45,688 nt of DNA, taken from NCBI GenBank assembly GCA_022824735.1, contig JAJDZI010000063.1, positions 1-45,688 on the forward strand. The letters are read 5' to 3'. This DNA comes from Nitrospirales bacterium. GTDB taxonomy: Bacteria; Nitrospirota; Nitrospiria; Nitrospirales; UBA8639. A model generated the notes under the pieces. The model saw only the letters and a list, made by a program, of their open reading frames with translations. It was not told the origin of the DNA and did not search any database. Shown here piece after piece: positions 29,471 to 38,523 of the stretch (within the stretch, counting starts at the first letter, position 1; every line of letters starts with the position of its first letter). A program made the position numbers and the translations under genes.

Positions 29471-29698
29471 GTGGAGCGAGGAAGGCTTTTTCAGCGACGG
29501 CGCGTTTGCCGGTTTTGTCACGAGAACACGCCCTTGGATTATAAGGATCTGAACCTGTTGCGTAATTTTTTGACGGAACGTGGGCGTATTATCCCGAGAC
29601 GAATATCGGGAAACTGTATGCGGTGCCAGCGAAAGCTCACGATCGCGATCAAGCGTGCCCGTAGTATCGCCCTGTTGGCTTTTGCCGAAGAGCGGTAA
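29471..29698 (+). CDS. rpsR: 30S ribosomal protein S18 (Cys-containing form)
   Basis: CRFC...[45 protein letters not shown] start. Confidence 0.93.
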   Translation: MERGRLFQRRRVCRFCHENTPLDYKDLNLLRNFLTERGRIIPRRISGNCMRCQRKLTIAIKRARSIALLAFAEER

Positions 29699-29718
29699 GG
29701 GCGGGAGAGCCGGGGACC

Positions 29719-30276
29719 GTGGCCTCGCTCAGCTTCAGCGTGAAAGATGTGCCTCCGGAGGGCACGCGTGTCGCCTGCGTTGTCGGGAAAGAGGATTTGC
29801 AGTTGGACGACAACGATCCCGGCATACAAGACGTCCTTGCGTTGACGGCAACGATCCGGGCCGAAGAGGCAGATTTTCTGGTGGAGGGCGAGTTGAACGG
29901 CCTGCTCCTCCATGAATGTGTCCGTTGTCTTGAAACGTTTGCCGCGTCGGCGGACCTTTCGTTTCAGGCCGTGTACCGGGAGCCGGGACGCCGGGGGGCG
30001 AAAGAAGCGGAAGCTGCCCCCGGGGATTCGAGGGCTGAAGAGACGGACGCCCATTCGGTCATTGAACAACGGATTGAATTGCAAGAGATGCTTCGCGAAC
30101 AACTCATTCTTTCCATCCCGATGCAGCCCCTCTGTTCGGAGGGGTGTCAAGGCCTATGTCAGGTGTGCGGGCAAAATCTGAACGTGCAGCGGTGCGGGTG
30201 CAAGGAGGTCAACACGAGGTCTCCTTTTGCGATCCTGCAAGCGGCCTTCAAACAGTCACAGAAACCGTTGGCGTAA
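29719..30276 (+). CDS. DUF177 / YceD family protein
   Basis: VRCLETFAASADLSFQAVY, EQIILS-type region, LCSEGCQGLCQVCGQNLN; upstream of rpmF. Confidence 0.87.
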   Translation: MASLSFSVKDVPPEGTRVACVVGKEDLQLDDNDPGIQDVLALTATIRAEEADFLVEGELNGLLLHECVRCLETFAASADLSFQAVYREPGRRGAKEAEAAPGDSRAEETDAHSVIEQRIELQEMLREQLILSIPMQPLCSEGCQGLCQVCGQNLNVQRCGCKEVNTRSPFAILQAAFKQSQKPLA

Positions 30277-30330
30277 GTGACGCGCAGAACGGGCGGCCGC
30301 GGGCCGTTTCCGTGACGTGAGGAGAACACA

Positions 30331-30513
30331 ATGGCAAATCCCAAACATCGACATTCCAAGTCCAGGCGGGATAAACGGCGTACACACAAAAAACTCAGCA
30401 CGCCGAGTTTTTCCATTTGTCCGCAATGTCACGACCGTATGTTGCCTCATCGAACCTGCCTGTCGTGCGGTTACTACAAACGGATAGCGGTCATCGCGAT
30501 TCAGGAAAGCTAG
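30331..30513 (+). CDS. rpmF: 50S ribosomal protein L32
   Basis: [19 protein letters not shown]...CPQC...CLSCGYY. Confidence 0.95.
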   Translation: MANPKHRHSKSRRDKRRTHKKLSTPSFSICPQCHDRMLPHRTCLSCGYYKRIAVIAIQES

Positions 30514-30543
30514 GGAAGCGCTGATCCCGGATCAGAGGTTCCT
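30513..30543 (+). repeat. Compact hairpin element GGGAAGCGCTGATC-CCG-GATCAGAGGTTCC
   Basis: Imperfect inverted repeat adjoining the rpmF stop codon; same end sequences as the other GGAACCTCTG elements. Confidence 0.6.
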
Positions 30544-30576
30544 GTACCCTCCCGATTGGAGGCTGGCGCACAATCC

Positions 30577-31608
30577 ATGAAGATTGCCCTTGATGCCATG
30601 GGCGGGGACCATGGCCTGAGTCCCGTTGTCGAAGGCGCTCTCCAAGCCCTCAAAGAGCTTGACGTCGAATTCATCCTCGTCGGTGATGAAGACGCACTCC
30701 ACTCTGAATTGGAACGCGTGCAATGCACGGACCCGCGCGTGACGGTCCACCATGCTTCCCAGACTGTGGATATGCATGAATCTCCCGCGCAAGTGGCGAG
30801 GAAAAAACGCGACTCGTCCATCTGGGTGGCAACCAATCTGGTCAAGACCGGCGAAGCCCAGGCGGTGGTGAGCGCCGGCAACACGGGCGCCGCCATGGTG
30901 TCGGCCTTTTTTCTGCTCGGGACCATCAAGGGTGTTGAGCGACCGGCCATTGCGGCCACCTTGCCGACGATACGGGGCACGGCCATCATGTTGGACGTCG
31001 GGGCGACGGTCGATTGTTCCGCTCAACAGTTGCACCAGTTTGCCATGATGGGCCATGAGTATGCCAAACACCTCATGGATATCGCGCAGCCTCGCGTGGG
31101 GCTCCTCAGTATCGGGGAGGAAGCGACCAAAGGGAATGAAGTGACGAAAGAGGCGTTTCGCCTGCTCAAGGAAAGTTCCTTGAACTTCATCGGAAACGTC
31201 GAAGGCAAGGACGTCTACAGCGGAACGGCCGACGTGATTGTGTGTGACGGGTTCCTGGGCAACGTGTCGCTGAAAATCTCCGAAGGCCTGGCCGAAGCCA
31301 TGAAGAAAATCCTCATGAGTGAGGTCATGAATTCGACGCTGGGCCGCCTGTCGTTGGCCTTTATGACGGGTCCGCTCATGCGATTGAAACGACGGACGGA
31401 TTACGCCGAATTCGGCGGCGCCCCGCTCCTGGGCGTGAATGGGGTGTGCATGATTTGTCATGGCCGGTCTTCGGCCAAGGCCATTAAAAACGCGATCAGG
31501 CGAGCGAATGCCTTGGCCCAGGGCCGGCTGATCGACCTGATCCAACGTGATATTGCCGAAGGTCTGACCGCACCGATGACGCCCAGCCCGCAAATGGCCT
31601 GTGAATGA
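30577..31608 (+). CDS. plsX: Phosphate acyltransferase PlsX
   Basis: MKIALDAMGGDHGLSPVVEGA, VSAGNTGAAMVS, VCDGFLGNV. Confidence 0.95.
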   Translation: MKIALDAMGGDHGLSPVVEGALQALKELDVEFILVGDEDALHSELERVQCTDPRVTVHHASQTVDMHESPAQVARKKRDSSIWVATNLVKTGEAQAVVSAGNTGAAMVSAFFLLGTIKGVERPAIAATLPTIRGTAIMLDVGATVDCSAQQLHQFAMMGHEYAKHLMDIAQPRVGLLSIGEEATKGNEVTKEAFRLLKESSLNFIGNVEGKDVYSGTADVIVCDGFLGNVSLKISEGLAEAMKKILMSEVMNSTLGRLSLAFMTGPLMRLKRRTDYAEFGGAPLLGVNGVCMICHGRSSAKAIKNAIRRANALAQGRLIDLIQRDIAEGLTAPMTPSPQMACE

Positions 31609-32579
31609 GAAGCCGGATACTCGGGACGGGGTCCTATGCTCCCAAACAGGTGCTGACCAATGCCGACCTCGAAGCCATGGTGGAGACGTCGGATTCCTGG
31701 ATCGTCGAACGCACGGGTATTCGCGAGCGACGCATGGCCGCTCCCGGTGAAGCCTGTTCGGACCTCGGCGTGCTGGCGGCGCAGCAGGCGTTGGCAGACG
31801 CCAATGTCCGGCCGGCCCAACTCGATCTGATTCTGGTGGCGACCTGTACCGGGGATTCCCCTCTTCCGTCCACCGCGTCCTTGATTCAACACCGGCTTGG
31901 CGCCGGGAAGGCCGCGGCCTGCGATATTTCCGCAGCGTGTTGCGGATTTGTGTATGGCCTGTCAGTCGCCGATGCCTTCGTGAGGACGGGGCACCGGTAC
32001 GTACTGGTCATCGGGTCGGAAGTGATGTCGTCCATCACGGATTGGACGGACCGGAACACCTGTGTGCTCTTTGGGGATGGAGCGGGCGCCGTGGTGCTGG
32101 GACCGACGGAAGAGGACCGGGGCGTTCTCTCCCTCCATTTGCACGCGGATGGGCGGTTCTCCGATTTGATTTGCGTGCCGGGCGGCGGGTCGAGTCTCCC
32201 TCCGTCGGAACGCGTGTTGGCCGAACGCCTGCATTGCGTCAAAATGCGCGGCAATGAAACCTTCAAGATTGCCGTCAAGACCATGGAAGAGGCTATACGC
32301 GAGGCCGTCGCAGCGCATGGGCTCGGTGTTGACGATATTGATTGCCTGGTTCCCCACCAGGCCAACATCCGTATTTTGCGGGCCGTCGGGCAACGTATCG
32401 GGTTGCCGCCGGACCGGATCATGATCAACGTCGACCGGTACGGCAACACCTCTGCCGCGTCAATCCCGTTGGCGTTGGACGAAGCCGCCAAAAACGGAAC
32501 GATCAGGGAAGGAAGTCTGGTGGTCATGGCGGCGTTCGGGGCGGGTCTGACATGGGCCTCCGGGGTGATACGATGGTAG
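31605..32579 (+). CDS. fabH: 3-oxoacyl-ACP synthase III
   Basis: GTGSYAPKQVLTNADLEAMVETSDSWIVERTGIRERR, ISAACCGFVYGL, VPHQANIRI, NRYGNTSAAS-type motif. Confidence 0.95.
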   Translation: MRSRILGTGSYAPKQVLTNADLEAMVETSDSWIVERTGIRERRMAAPGEACSDLGVLAAQQALADANVRPAQLDLILVATCTGDSPLPSTASLIQHRLGAGKAAACDISAACCGFVYGLSVADAFVRTGHRYVLVIGSEVMSSITDWTDRNTCVLFGDGAGAVVLGPTEEDRGVLSLHLHADGRFSDLICVPGGGSSLPPSERVLAERLHCVKMRGNETFKIAVKTMEEAIREAVAAHGLGVDDIDCLVPHQANIRILRAVGQRIGLPPDRIMINVDRYGNTSAASIPLALDEAAKNGTIREGSLVVMAAFGAGLTWASGVIRW

Positions 32580-32601
32580 AGGTTCCCAGAAAGGATCAGC
32601 T

Positions 32602-33411
32602 ATGACTACGGATGAAAGACCGGGAGAATGGGCGTTGGTCCTGGGCGCCTCGAGCGGATTCGGCAAGGCCGTTGCGCTGGAGTTGGCATCGCTCGGCATG
32701 AATATCGTGGGGGTGCATTTAGACCGGAAATCCACGCTCCCGGACGTGGATCGTCTCGTGGCGGAAATCCATGCCCGCGGCAGGGAAACCCTCTTTTTCA
32801 ACGTCAACGCCGCGGACGCGGAAAAGCGACGGGAAATTGTGGACGCCGTTGAAGCCAGGTTCCGGGCGCATCCCGAGCCGGCCACGATTCGTGTGTTCCT
32901 TCATTCCCTGGCTTTCGGAACGTTGCGACGGTTCGTCACGGAAACGCGTGCCGATGCCGTGAGTCAAGCCCAGGTCGAGATGACGCAGGACGTCATGGCC
33001 AACAGTTTGGTGTATTGGACGCAGGATTTGCTCGCGCATGGTCTCATGGGTCACGGCGGAAGAATTTTTGCGATGACCAGCGCGGGCGGCGCGCGGGTAT
33101 GGACAACCTATGGGGCAGTCTCCGCGGCAAAGGCGGCCCTGGAATCCCACGTTCGCCAACTCGCGCTCGAATTGGCTCCCATGGGGATTACGGCGAACGC
33201 GATCATGGCCGGCGTCACCGATACCCCGGCCTTGCGGAAAATTCCGGGGTCGGATGATATGATCGCCATGGCCCAACGGAAGAATCCATCGGGCCGCTTG
33301 ACCACGCCGCAGGACGTGGCGGAAGCCATCGGCTTGCTGAGCCATCCCAAGTCGCATTGGATGACCGGCAACGTCATCTGTGTGGATGGCGGCGAATTCA
33401 TCGTTGACTGA
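32602..33411 (+). CDS. SDR-family protein, probable enoyl-ACP reductase (FabI/FabL-like)
   Basis: GASSGFGKAVALELA, FLHSLAFG, catalytic YGAVSAAK (Y-X6-K), lies between fabH and fabD. Confidence 0.7.
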   Translation: MTTDERPGEWALVLGASSGFGKAVALELASLGMNIVGVHLDRKSTLPDVDRLVAEIHARGRETLFFNVNAADAEKRREIVDAVEARFRAHPEPATIRVFLHSLAFGTLRRFVTETRADAVSQAQVEMTQDVMANSLVYWTQDLLAHGLMGHGGRIFAMTSAGGARVWTTYGAVSAAKAALESHVRQLALELAPMGITANAIMAGVTDTPALRKIPGSDDMIAMAQRKNPSGRLTTPQDVAEAIGLLSHPKSHWMTGNVICVDGGEFIVD

Positions 33412-33477
33412 CTGTTGACGCCCGCGGGCGTTTTTATCCGTTGACTTTCCCGACGGTTTCACTCATACCTTCCCTAT

Positions 33478-33620
33478 GGGACCTCTGCTTGATTGTGATA
33501 GCGGGATGCAGGGCAAGGCGTCCCGGAGCGAAACCCGAGGCTTATCAAACGAGATAGGTGGGGGTTGAGCGAGGACACAACGCAGCCCTGCGCCCGATCG
33601 TGCAATCAATCAGAGGCTCC
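33478..33620 (+). mobile_element. MITE-like palindromic element with ~40-bp imperfect terminal inverted repeats
   Basis: Left GGGACCTCTGCTTGATTGTGATAGCGGGATGCAGGGC; right (rc) GGGAGCCTCTGATTGATTGCACGATCGGGCGCAGGGC. Confidence 0.75.
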
Positions 33621-33626
33621 CTGTCT

Positions 33627-34562
33627 ATGTCCGACCCAATCGCATTCCTATTCCCCGGTCAAGGTTCGCAGGCCGTCGGGATGGGGCAAGCGTGGCGTGA
33701 GGCATATCCGCAGCTCATGGCCTTGTTTGAGGAGGCCAACTCAATCCTGGGGTATGACCTTCAGGCCCTGTGTTTTGAGGGACCGGCAGAACAACTCAAT
33801 CGAACGGAATATACCCAACCCGCGTTGCTGGTAACCAGCCTTGTTGCTTGGCGGGCCTTGGGTCCGCGCCTCCAGCCTGCTGCGGTGGCGGGACATAGTT
33901 TGGGCGAATATTCGGCCATCGTGGCCGCGGGCGGGCTTTCGTTTCCGGACGCCGTCGCATTGGTCCACAAACGGGCGCGATACATGGAAGAGGCAGTCCC
34001 GTCAGGGAGCGGGTTGGTCGTGGCCCTGCTCGGGTTGGCAGGCGAAGTCGTCAAGGACATTTGTCGTGAGGCTCAATCCGTGGGCGTCGTGGGCGCGGCG
34101 AATTTCAACTCTCCGGGTCAGGTGGTGATCGCGGGCGAAAAAGCCGCGGTGGAACGGGCGATCGAATTGGCCAAAGTGCAAGGGTGCCGGAAATCCATGC
34201 CATTGCCCGTGAGCGTACCGGTTCATACGTCCTTGATGCAGCCGGCCGCGGACCGGCTGGCCCCGCACGTTCACGCGGTGCCACTCTCCGATTTGACCGT
34301 GCCGCTCTTTAACAACGTTGAGGCGCGTCCATTGGTCCGCGCCGAAGAAGTGCGCCGTTCCCTGATTCGCCAGCTCCCTTCCTCCGTGTTATGGGAGCAT
34401 ACGATTCGCGCGATGTGGGAGCAGGGGATTCGGGCGTTTATCGAGATCGGGCCGGGGATGGTGTTGACCCGTGTCGCCAAGCGTATTGTGCCGGAGGCGG
34501 AATTACATCATATTCAGGATCCGGGCTCCTTGGAAAAGACCTTGACGACCCTACGTCGTTGA
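33627..34562 (+). CDS. fabD: Malonyl-CoA:ACP transacylase
   Basis: AFLFPGQGSQAVGMG, AGHSLGEYSAIVAAG; start set at MSDPIAFLFPGQ. Confidence 0.95.
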   Translation: MSDPIAFLFPGQGSQAVGMGQAWREAYPQLMALFEEANSILGYDLQALCFEGPAEQLNRTEYTQPALLVTSLVAWRALGPRLQPAAVAGHSLGEYSAIVAAGGLSFPDAVALVHKRARYMEEAVPSGSGLVVALLGLAGEVVKDICREAQSVGVVGAANFNSPGQVVIAGEKAAVERAIELAKVQGCRKSMPLPVSVPVHTSLMQPAADRLAPHVHAVPLSDLTVPLFNNVEARPLVRAEEVRRSLIRQLPSSVLWEHTIRAMWEQGIRAFIEIGPGMVLTRVAKRIVPEAELHHIQDPGSLEKTLTTLRR

Positions 34563-34603
34563 CGGTAAGAGGCAGTTCCCGAAGGACAAGGAACGAGGGA
34601 AGC

Positions 34604-35344
34604 ATGCTGGAAGGGAAAAAGGCCATTGTAACGGGCTCGGCGCAAGGCATCGGGCAAGCCATTGCGGAGTGCTTTGCGAAAGCCGGCGCCGACGTGGCCG
34701 TGGTCGATTTGGAAGCCGACCGGTGCGCCGACACGCTGCAATTGGTGGAATCCCAGCAGGGGCAAGGGCTGGCGTTGTCGGCCAACGTGGCCCAGTGGGA
34801 ATCCGTCAAGGGGATGGTCGATCGCGTGGTGAAGGAATGGGGGCGCGTGGACGTGTTGGTGAATAATGCGGGTATCACCCGTGACGGGTTGCTCATGCGC
34901 ATGAAAGAAGAGGATTGGAACGCCGTCCTCCAGGTCAATCTCACCGGGACGTTTTATTGCACCAAGGCGATTCTTGGTCCCATGACCAAACAGCGATCGG
35001 GACGGATTATTAACATGGCCTCGATCGTGGGAGCGATCGGGAACGCGGGACAGGCGAATTACGCTGCGTCGAAAGCCGCGGTCATCGGGTTCACGAAATC
35101 CGTCGCTCGTGAATATGCAAGCCGGAACATCACGGTGAACGCGGTGGCCCCGGGATTTATCGACACGGCAATGACCCGGGCCTTGAACCAGGAGGTCAGG
35201 GACACGTTGTTGCAACAGATTCCTCTTGGTCGATTGGGTCAACCCGCCGAGGTGGCGGAAGCCGTCCGCTTTTTGGCATCGGACGCTGCAGCATATATTA
35301 CCGGACAGGTATTTCACGTCAATGGTGGGATGCACATGGCGTAA
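34604..35344 (+). CDS. fabG: 3-oxoacyl-ACP reductase FabG
   Basis: AIVTGSAQGIGQAIAE, NNAGITRDGLLMRM, YAASKAAVIGFTKS, HVNGGMHM. Confidence 0.95.
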   Translation: MLEGKKAIVTGSAQGIGQAIAECFAKAGADVAVVDLEADRCADTLQLVESQQGQGLALSANVAQWESVKGMVDRVVKEWGRVDVLVNNAGITRDGLLMRMKEEDWNAVLQVNLTGTFYCTKAILGPMTKQRSGRIINMASIVGAIGNAGQANYAASKAAVIGFTKSVAREYASRNITVNAVAPGFIDTAMTRALNQEVRDTLLQQIPLGRLGQPAEVAEAVRFLASDAAAYITGQVFHVNGGMHMA

Positions 35345-35388
35345 CAGGATGAATGACTGCTATTGTTTAACAGGAGGTGCGAAGGTCG

Positions 35389-35619
35389 ATGGCCGCTGAA
35401 GAACGTATTCGAAAGATCATTGCAGAACAATTGGGCGTGGAAGAAGAAGACGTCGTCCCCGACGCGTCCTTTGTCGAGGATTTAGGGGCCGACTCTTTGG
35501 ATACGGTCGAACTGGTGATGGCGCTTGAGGAAGAATTCGACGTGGAAATTCCCGATGAAGACGCAGAAAAAATTCAAAAAGTTTCCCAAGCCGTCGAATA
35601 TATCAAAGACAAAACTTGA
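35389..35619 (+). CDS. acpP: Acyl carrier protein
   Basis: [19 protein letters not shown]...[20 protein letters not shown]. Confidence 0.97.
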   Translation: MAAEERIRKIIAEQLGVEEEDVVPDASFVEDLGADSLDTVELVMALEEEFDVEIPDEDAEKIQKVSQAVEYIKDKT

Positions 35620-35631
35620 TCCACGGCGCTC

Positions 35632-36897
35632 ATGACCGAGTACCCCCCCCGTCGGCGCGTGGTGATCACCGGCCTGGGAGCCGTGACGCCCTTGGGAGTC
35701 GGTGTCGAGAAGACTTGGCACGCGGTGTGTGCCGGAAAGTCGGGCATCGGCCCCGTCACGCGCTTTGATGCGTCCGGTTATCCCTGCCGGATTGCGGCCG
35801 AAGTCAAGGACTTTGACCCGTCCGATCACATCGAAAAAAAAGAAATCAAGAAAATGGATACGTTCATCCAGTACGCCATGGCCGCGAGTCAGGAGGCGGT
35901 GGATGACGCGGGAATCACGATCACGTCCGACGTGGCTGAACGGGTCGGGGTCTATATCGGGGCGGGCATCGGCGGCCTGCCGGCCATTGAGCAGTATCAC
36001 AAAGTACTCCAGGACAAAGGGCCGGGGCGCGTCAGCCCGTTCTTCATCCCAATGGTCATCGTCAATTTGGCTTCAGGCCAAGTGGCGATCCGGTTTGGAG
36101 CCAAGGGACCCAATTCATGTGCCGTGACGGCTTGCGCCACGGGGAATCACTGTATCGGAGACGCCTGCCGGATCATTCAGCGTGGGGAAGCGGACGTGAT
36201 GTTGGCCGGCGGAACCGAATCCACGATTTCCCCGTTGGCCCTTGCGGGTTTCGCCGCGGCCAAAGCGCTATCACGTCGTAACGACGACCCGCGACGGGCG
36301 AGTCGTCCGTTTGACCGTGACCGGGATGGATTCGTGATTGGAGAAGGCGCCGGCGTGCTGGTGTTGGAAGAATTGGAACACGCGCAACGGCGCGATGCCA
36401 AAATCTACGGAGAACTGGCCGGCTACGCTATGACCAGCGATGCCTTTCACATCACCGCGCCTCCGGATGACGGCGCCGGCGCCGTGGATTGTATCGAAAA
36501 GGCCATTCGTGACGCGGGGGTCCCAAAAACGACGATCGGGTACGTGAACGCACATGCGACCTCGACTTTTGCGGATACAGTCGAAACGCAGGCGATCAAG
36601 ACCGTATTCGGGAACCATGCCGCCCAATTGCCGGTGAGTTCCACGAAATCCATGCTCGGCCACCTCTTGGGCGCGGCCGGCGGGGTTGAAGCCGTGGTGA
36701 CCACCCTGGCGCTGTACCATGGCCTGTTGCCGCCGACGATCAACCTGGAGAATCCTGATCCCGAGTGCGATCTCGATTATATCCCCGGGCAAGCCCGTCA
36801 GGTTTCCATCGACGCCGCGCTTTCGAATGCCTTTGGCTTTGGCGGAGTGAATGCCTGCCTGGTCATCAAGTCCGCACGAGGGAACCGGGACGTTTAA
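35632..36897 (+). CDS. fabF: 3-oxoacyl-ACP synthase II
   Basis: RRVVITGLGAVTPLG, VTACATGNHCIGDA, NAHATSTFADTVET, KSMLGHLLGAAG. Confidence 0.96.
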   Translation: MTEYPPRRRVVITGLGAVTPLGVGVEKTWHAVCAGKSGIGPVTRFDASGYPCRIAAEVKDFDPSDHIEKKEIKKMDTFIQYAMAASQEAVDDAGITITSDVAERVGVYIGAGIGGLPAIEQYHKVLQDKGPGRVSPFFIPMVIVNLASGQVAIRFGAKGPNSCAVTACATGNHCIGDACRIIQRGEADVMLAGGTESTISPLALAGFAAAKALSRRNDDPRRASRPFDRDRDGFVIGEGAGVLVLEELEHAQRRDAKIYGELAGYAMTSDAFHITAPPDDGAGAVDCIEKAIRDAGVPKTTIGYVNAHATSTFADTVETQAIKTVFGNHAAQLPVSSTKSMLGHLLGAAGGVEAVVTTLALYHGLLPPTINLENPDPECDLDYIPGQARQVSIDAALSNAFGFGGVNACLVIKSARGNRDV

Positions 36898-36925
36898 ATT
36901 CGCCATCGCAGATCCAGACTCTACC

Positions 36926-36975
36926 GCCCCTCACCCCTCCTGATCCTTCGCTACGCGCAGGACAGGCAAAGGATG
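36926..36975. repeat. Possible degenerate REP-like repeat between fabF and rnc
   Basis: CCCCTCACCCCTCCTGATCCTTCGCTACGCGCAGGACAGGCAAAGGATG; related to CCTTCG...CAGGACAGGC-type repeats. Confidence 0.35.
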
Positions 36976-36999
36976 TGAAGGCGGGAACGGAACGGGGAT

Positions 37000-37710
37000 A
37001 TGTTCGAGGAGGCGCAGCAACGACTTCCGTATGAGTTTCGCGAACTCGCGTTATTGAAAGAGGCGTTGACGCATCGTTCCCACCTTCAAGACAAACCTGC
37101 TTCGGAGGACAAACAGAATGAACGCCTCGAGTTTTTGGGCGATGCGGTATTGGGATTGATCGTGAGTGAGTACGTGGCGGAAACCTTTCCCGAGTTGGAT
37201 GAAGGGGATTTGTCGCAAATCCGGGCCAGGCTTGTGGGACGGCCCGCGCTGGCGGAGGCCGCACGGCGCTTACGGCTCGGCGACGTGCTTCTTCTGGGTC
37301 GCGGAGAAGAACGCACCAAGGGCAGGGAGAAGGCGTCTCTGTTGGCAAACGCGTTGGAGGCCGTGATTGGGGCCGTGTATAGGGATGGCGGACTGACCGC
37401 GGCGAGGACGTTTACGTTGCAGGTCCTGGACGCGCAACTCGAGACCTTGCACCGGGATGATCTCGCGGGGTTCAGGCGGGATTATAAAAGTCAATTGCAG
37501 GAATGGTGTCAACGCCACGTCCACGGCCTGCCGGTGTACGTCGTGGTCGAAGAATCGGGGCCCGATCATCGAAAAACATTTGAAGTCACGGTGGAAATTG
37601 AACAACAATGCCGTGGGAGCGGGAAAGGGCATAGCAAGAAAACAGCGGAACAGCAAGCGGCGAAACAGGCACTCGAACAACTTCAGGCTGCGAGCGACGC
37701 GGGCGGGTAA
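37000..37710 (+). CDS. rnc: Ribonuclease III
   Basis: NERLEFLGDAVLGLIVSEY, EAVIGAVYRDGG, C-terminal dsRBD. Confidence 0.95.
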   Translation: MFEEAQQRLPYEFRELALLKEALTHRSHLQDKPASEDKQNERLEFLGDAVLGLIVSEYVAETFPELDEGDLSQIRARLVGRPALAEAARRLRLGDVLLLGRGEERTKGREKASLLANALEAVIGAVYRDGGLTAARTFTLQVLDAQLETLHRDDLAGFRRDYKSQLQEWCQRHVHGLPVYVVVEESGPDHRKTFEVTVEIEQQCRGSGKGHSKKTAEQQAAKQALEQLQAASDAGG

Positions 37711-37755
37711 TATCTGAGAACACAAGTTTCACAACGTAATGAGGAGGACAAAGGA

Positions 37756-38358
37756 ATGATCGGACTACGTGCAGTAAGAAAAGTTTTATGGGTCATGGGA
37801 GTTGTGGCTTTCCTGGCTGGAGTCACCGGGGAACGTGTCCTGGCCGTGGATCCGCAGGCCCTGCCGGTCGCGGAGGGCAAGGCGCCTCGAGCGATCATCA
37901 CCACCAAGTTTGGTCAAATGGAATTGGTTTTTTTCCCGGAACTGGCGCCCAAGCACGTGGAAAGTTTTTTGAATTTGGCGAAGAAGGGATTTTATAACGG
38001 CACGATCTTTCACCGGGTGATCCCCGGTTTCATGATTCAAGGCGGCGATCCCAACACCAAAGATCCGAGCAAGCGACAGCTCTACGGCATGGGTGGCCCC
38101 GGCTATACCGTGCCGGCCGAGTTTAACAGGATTTCTCATGAACGGGGCATCGTGTCCGCGGCCCGAGCCGCCGATCCCGATAGCGCCGGATCTCAATTTT
38201 TCATCGTGGTGGACAAGGCCTCGTTTCTGGACGGCCAGTACACGGTATTTGGCGAAGTGGTGAGTGGCATGGAGGTGGCCGACAAAATCGTCAGTCAACC
38301 CCGGGATTCCAAAGACAATCCCCTGGAACGCATTGAAATCACCGTCGAGGTGCAATAG
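37756..38358 (+). CDS. Exported cyclophilin-type peptidyl-prolyl isomerase
   Basis: Signal-like N-terminus; FHRVIPGFMIQGGDP, GSQFFIVVDKASFLDGQYTVFGEV. Confidence 0.93.
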   Translation: MIGLRAVRKVLWVMGVVAFLAGVTGERVLAVDPQALPVAEGKAPRAIITTKFGQMELVFFPELAPKHVESFLNLAKKGFYNGTIFHRVIPGFMIQGGDPNTKDPSKRQLYGMGGPGYTVPAEFNRISHERGIVSAARAADPDSAGSQFFIVVDKASFLDGQYTVFGEVVSGMEVADKIVSQPRDSKDNPLERIEITVEVQ

Positions 38359-38389
38359 AGCGAGACGGCATGAGGCCTCCACGTCTGTT

Positions 38390-38480
38390 CATCACCCTCA
38401 CCTTGATCCTCTCCCATCAAGGGAGAGGAAACGTTCTTGACTCCCTCGCCCCTGGCGGGAGAGGGCTGGGGTGAGGGGGA
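38390..38480 (+). repeat. REP-like composite (two hairpin units), copy C
   Basis: CATCACCCTCACCTTGATCCTCTCCCATCAAGGGAGAGG...CCCTCGCCCCTGGCGGGAGAGGGCTGGGGTGAGGGGGAA. Confidence 0.75.
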
Positions 38481-38523
38481 AACGGGAACGGTATGTCCCT
38501 GACTCCGAGCGGTGATGGTGCCG

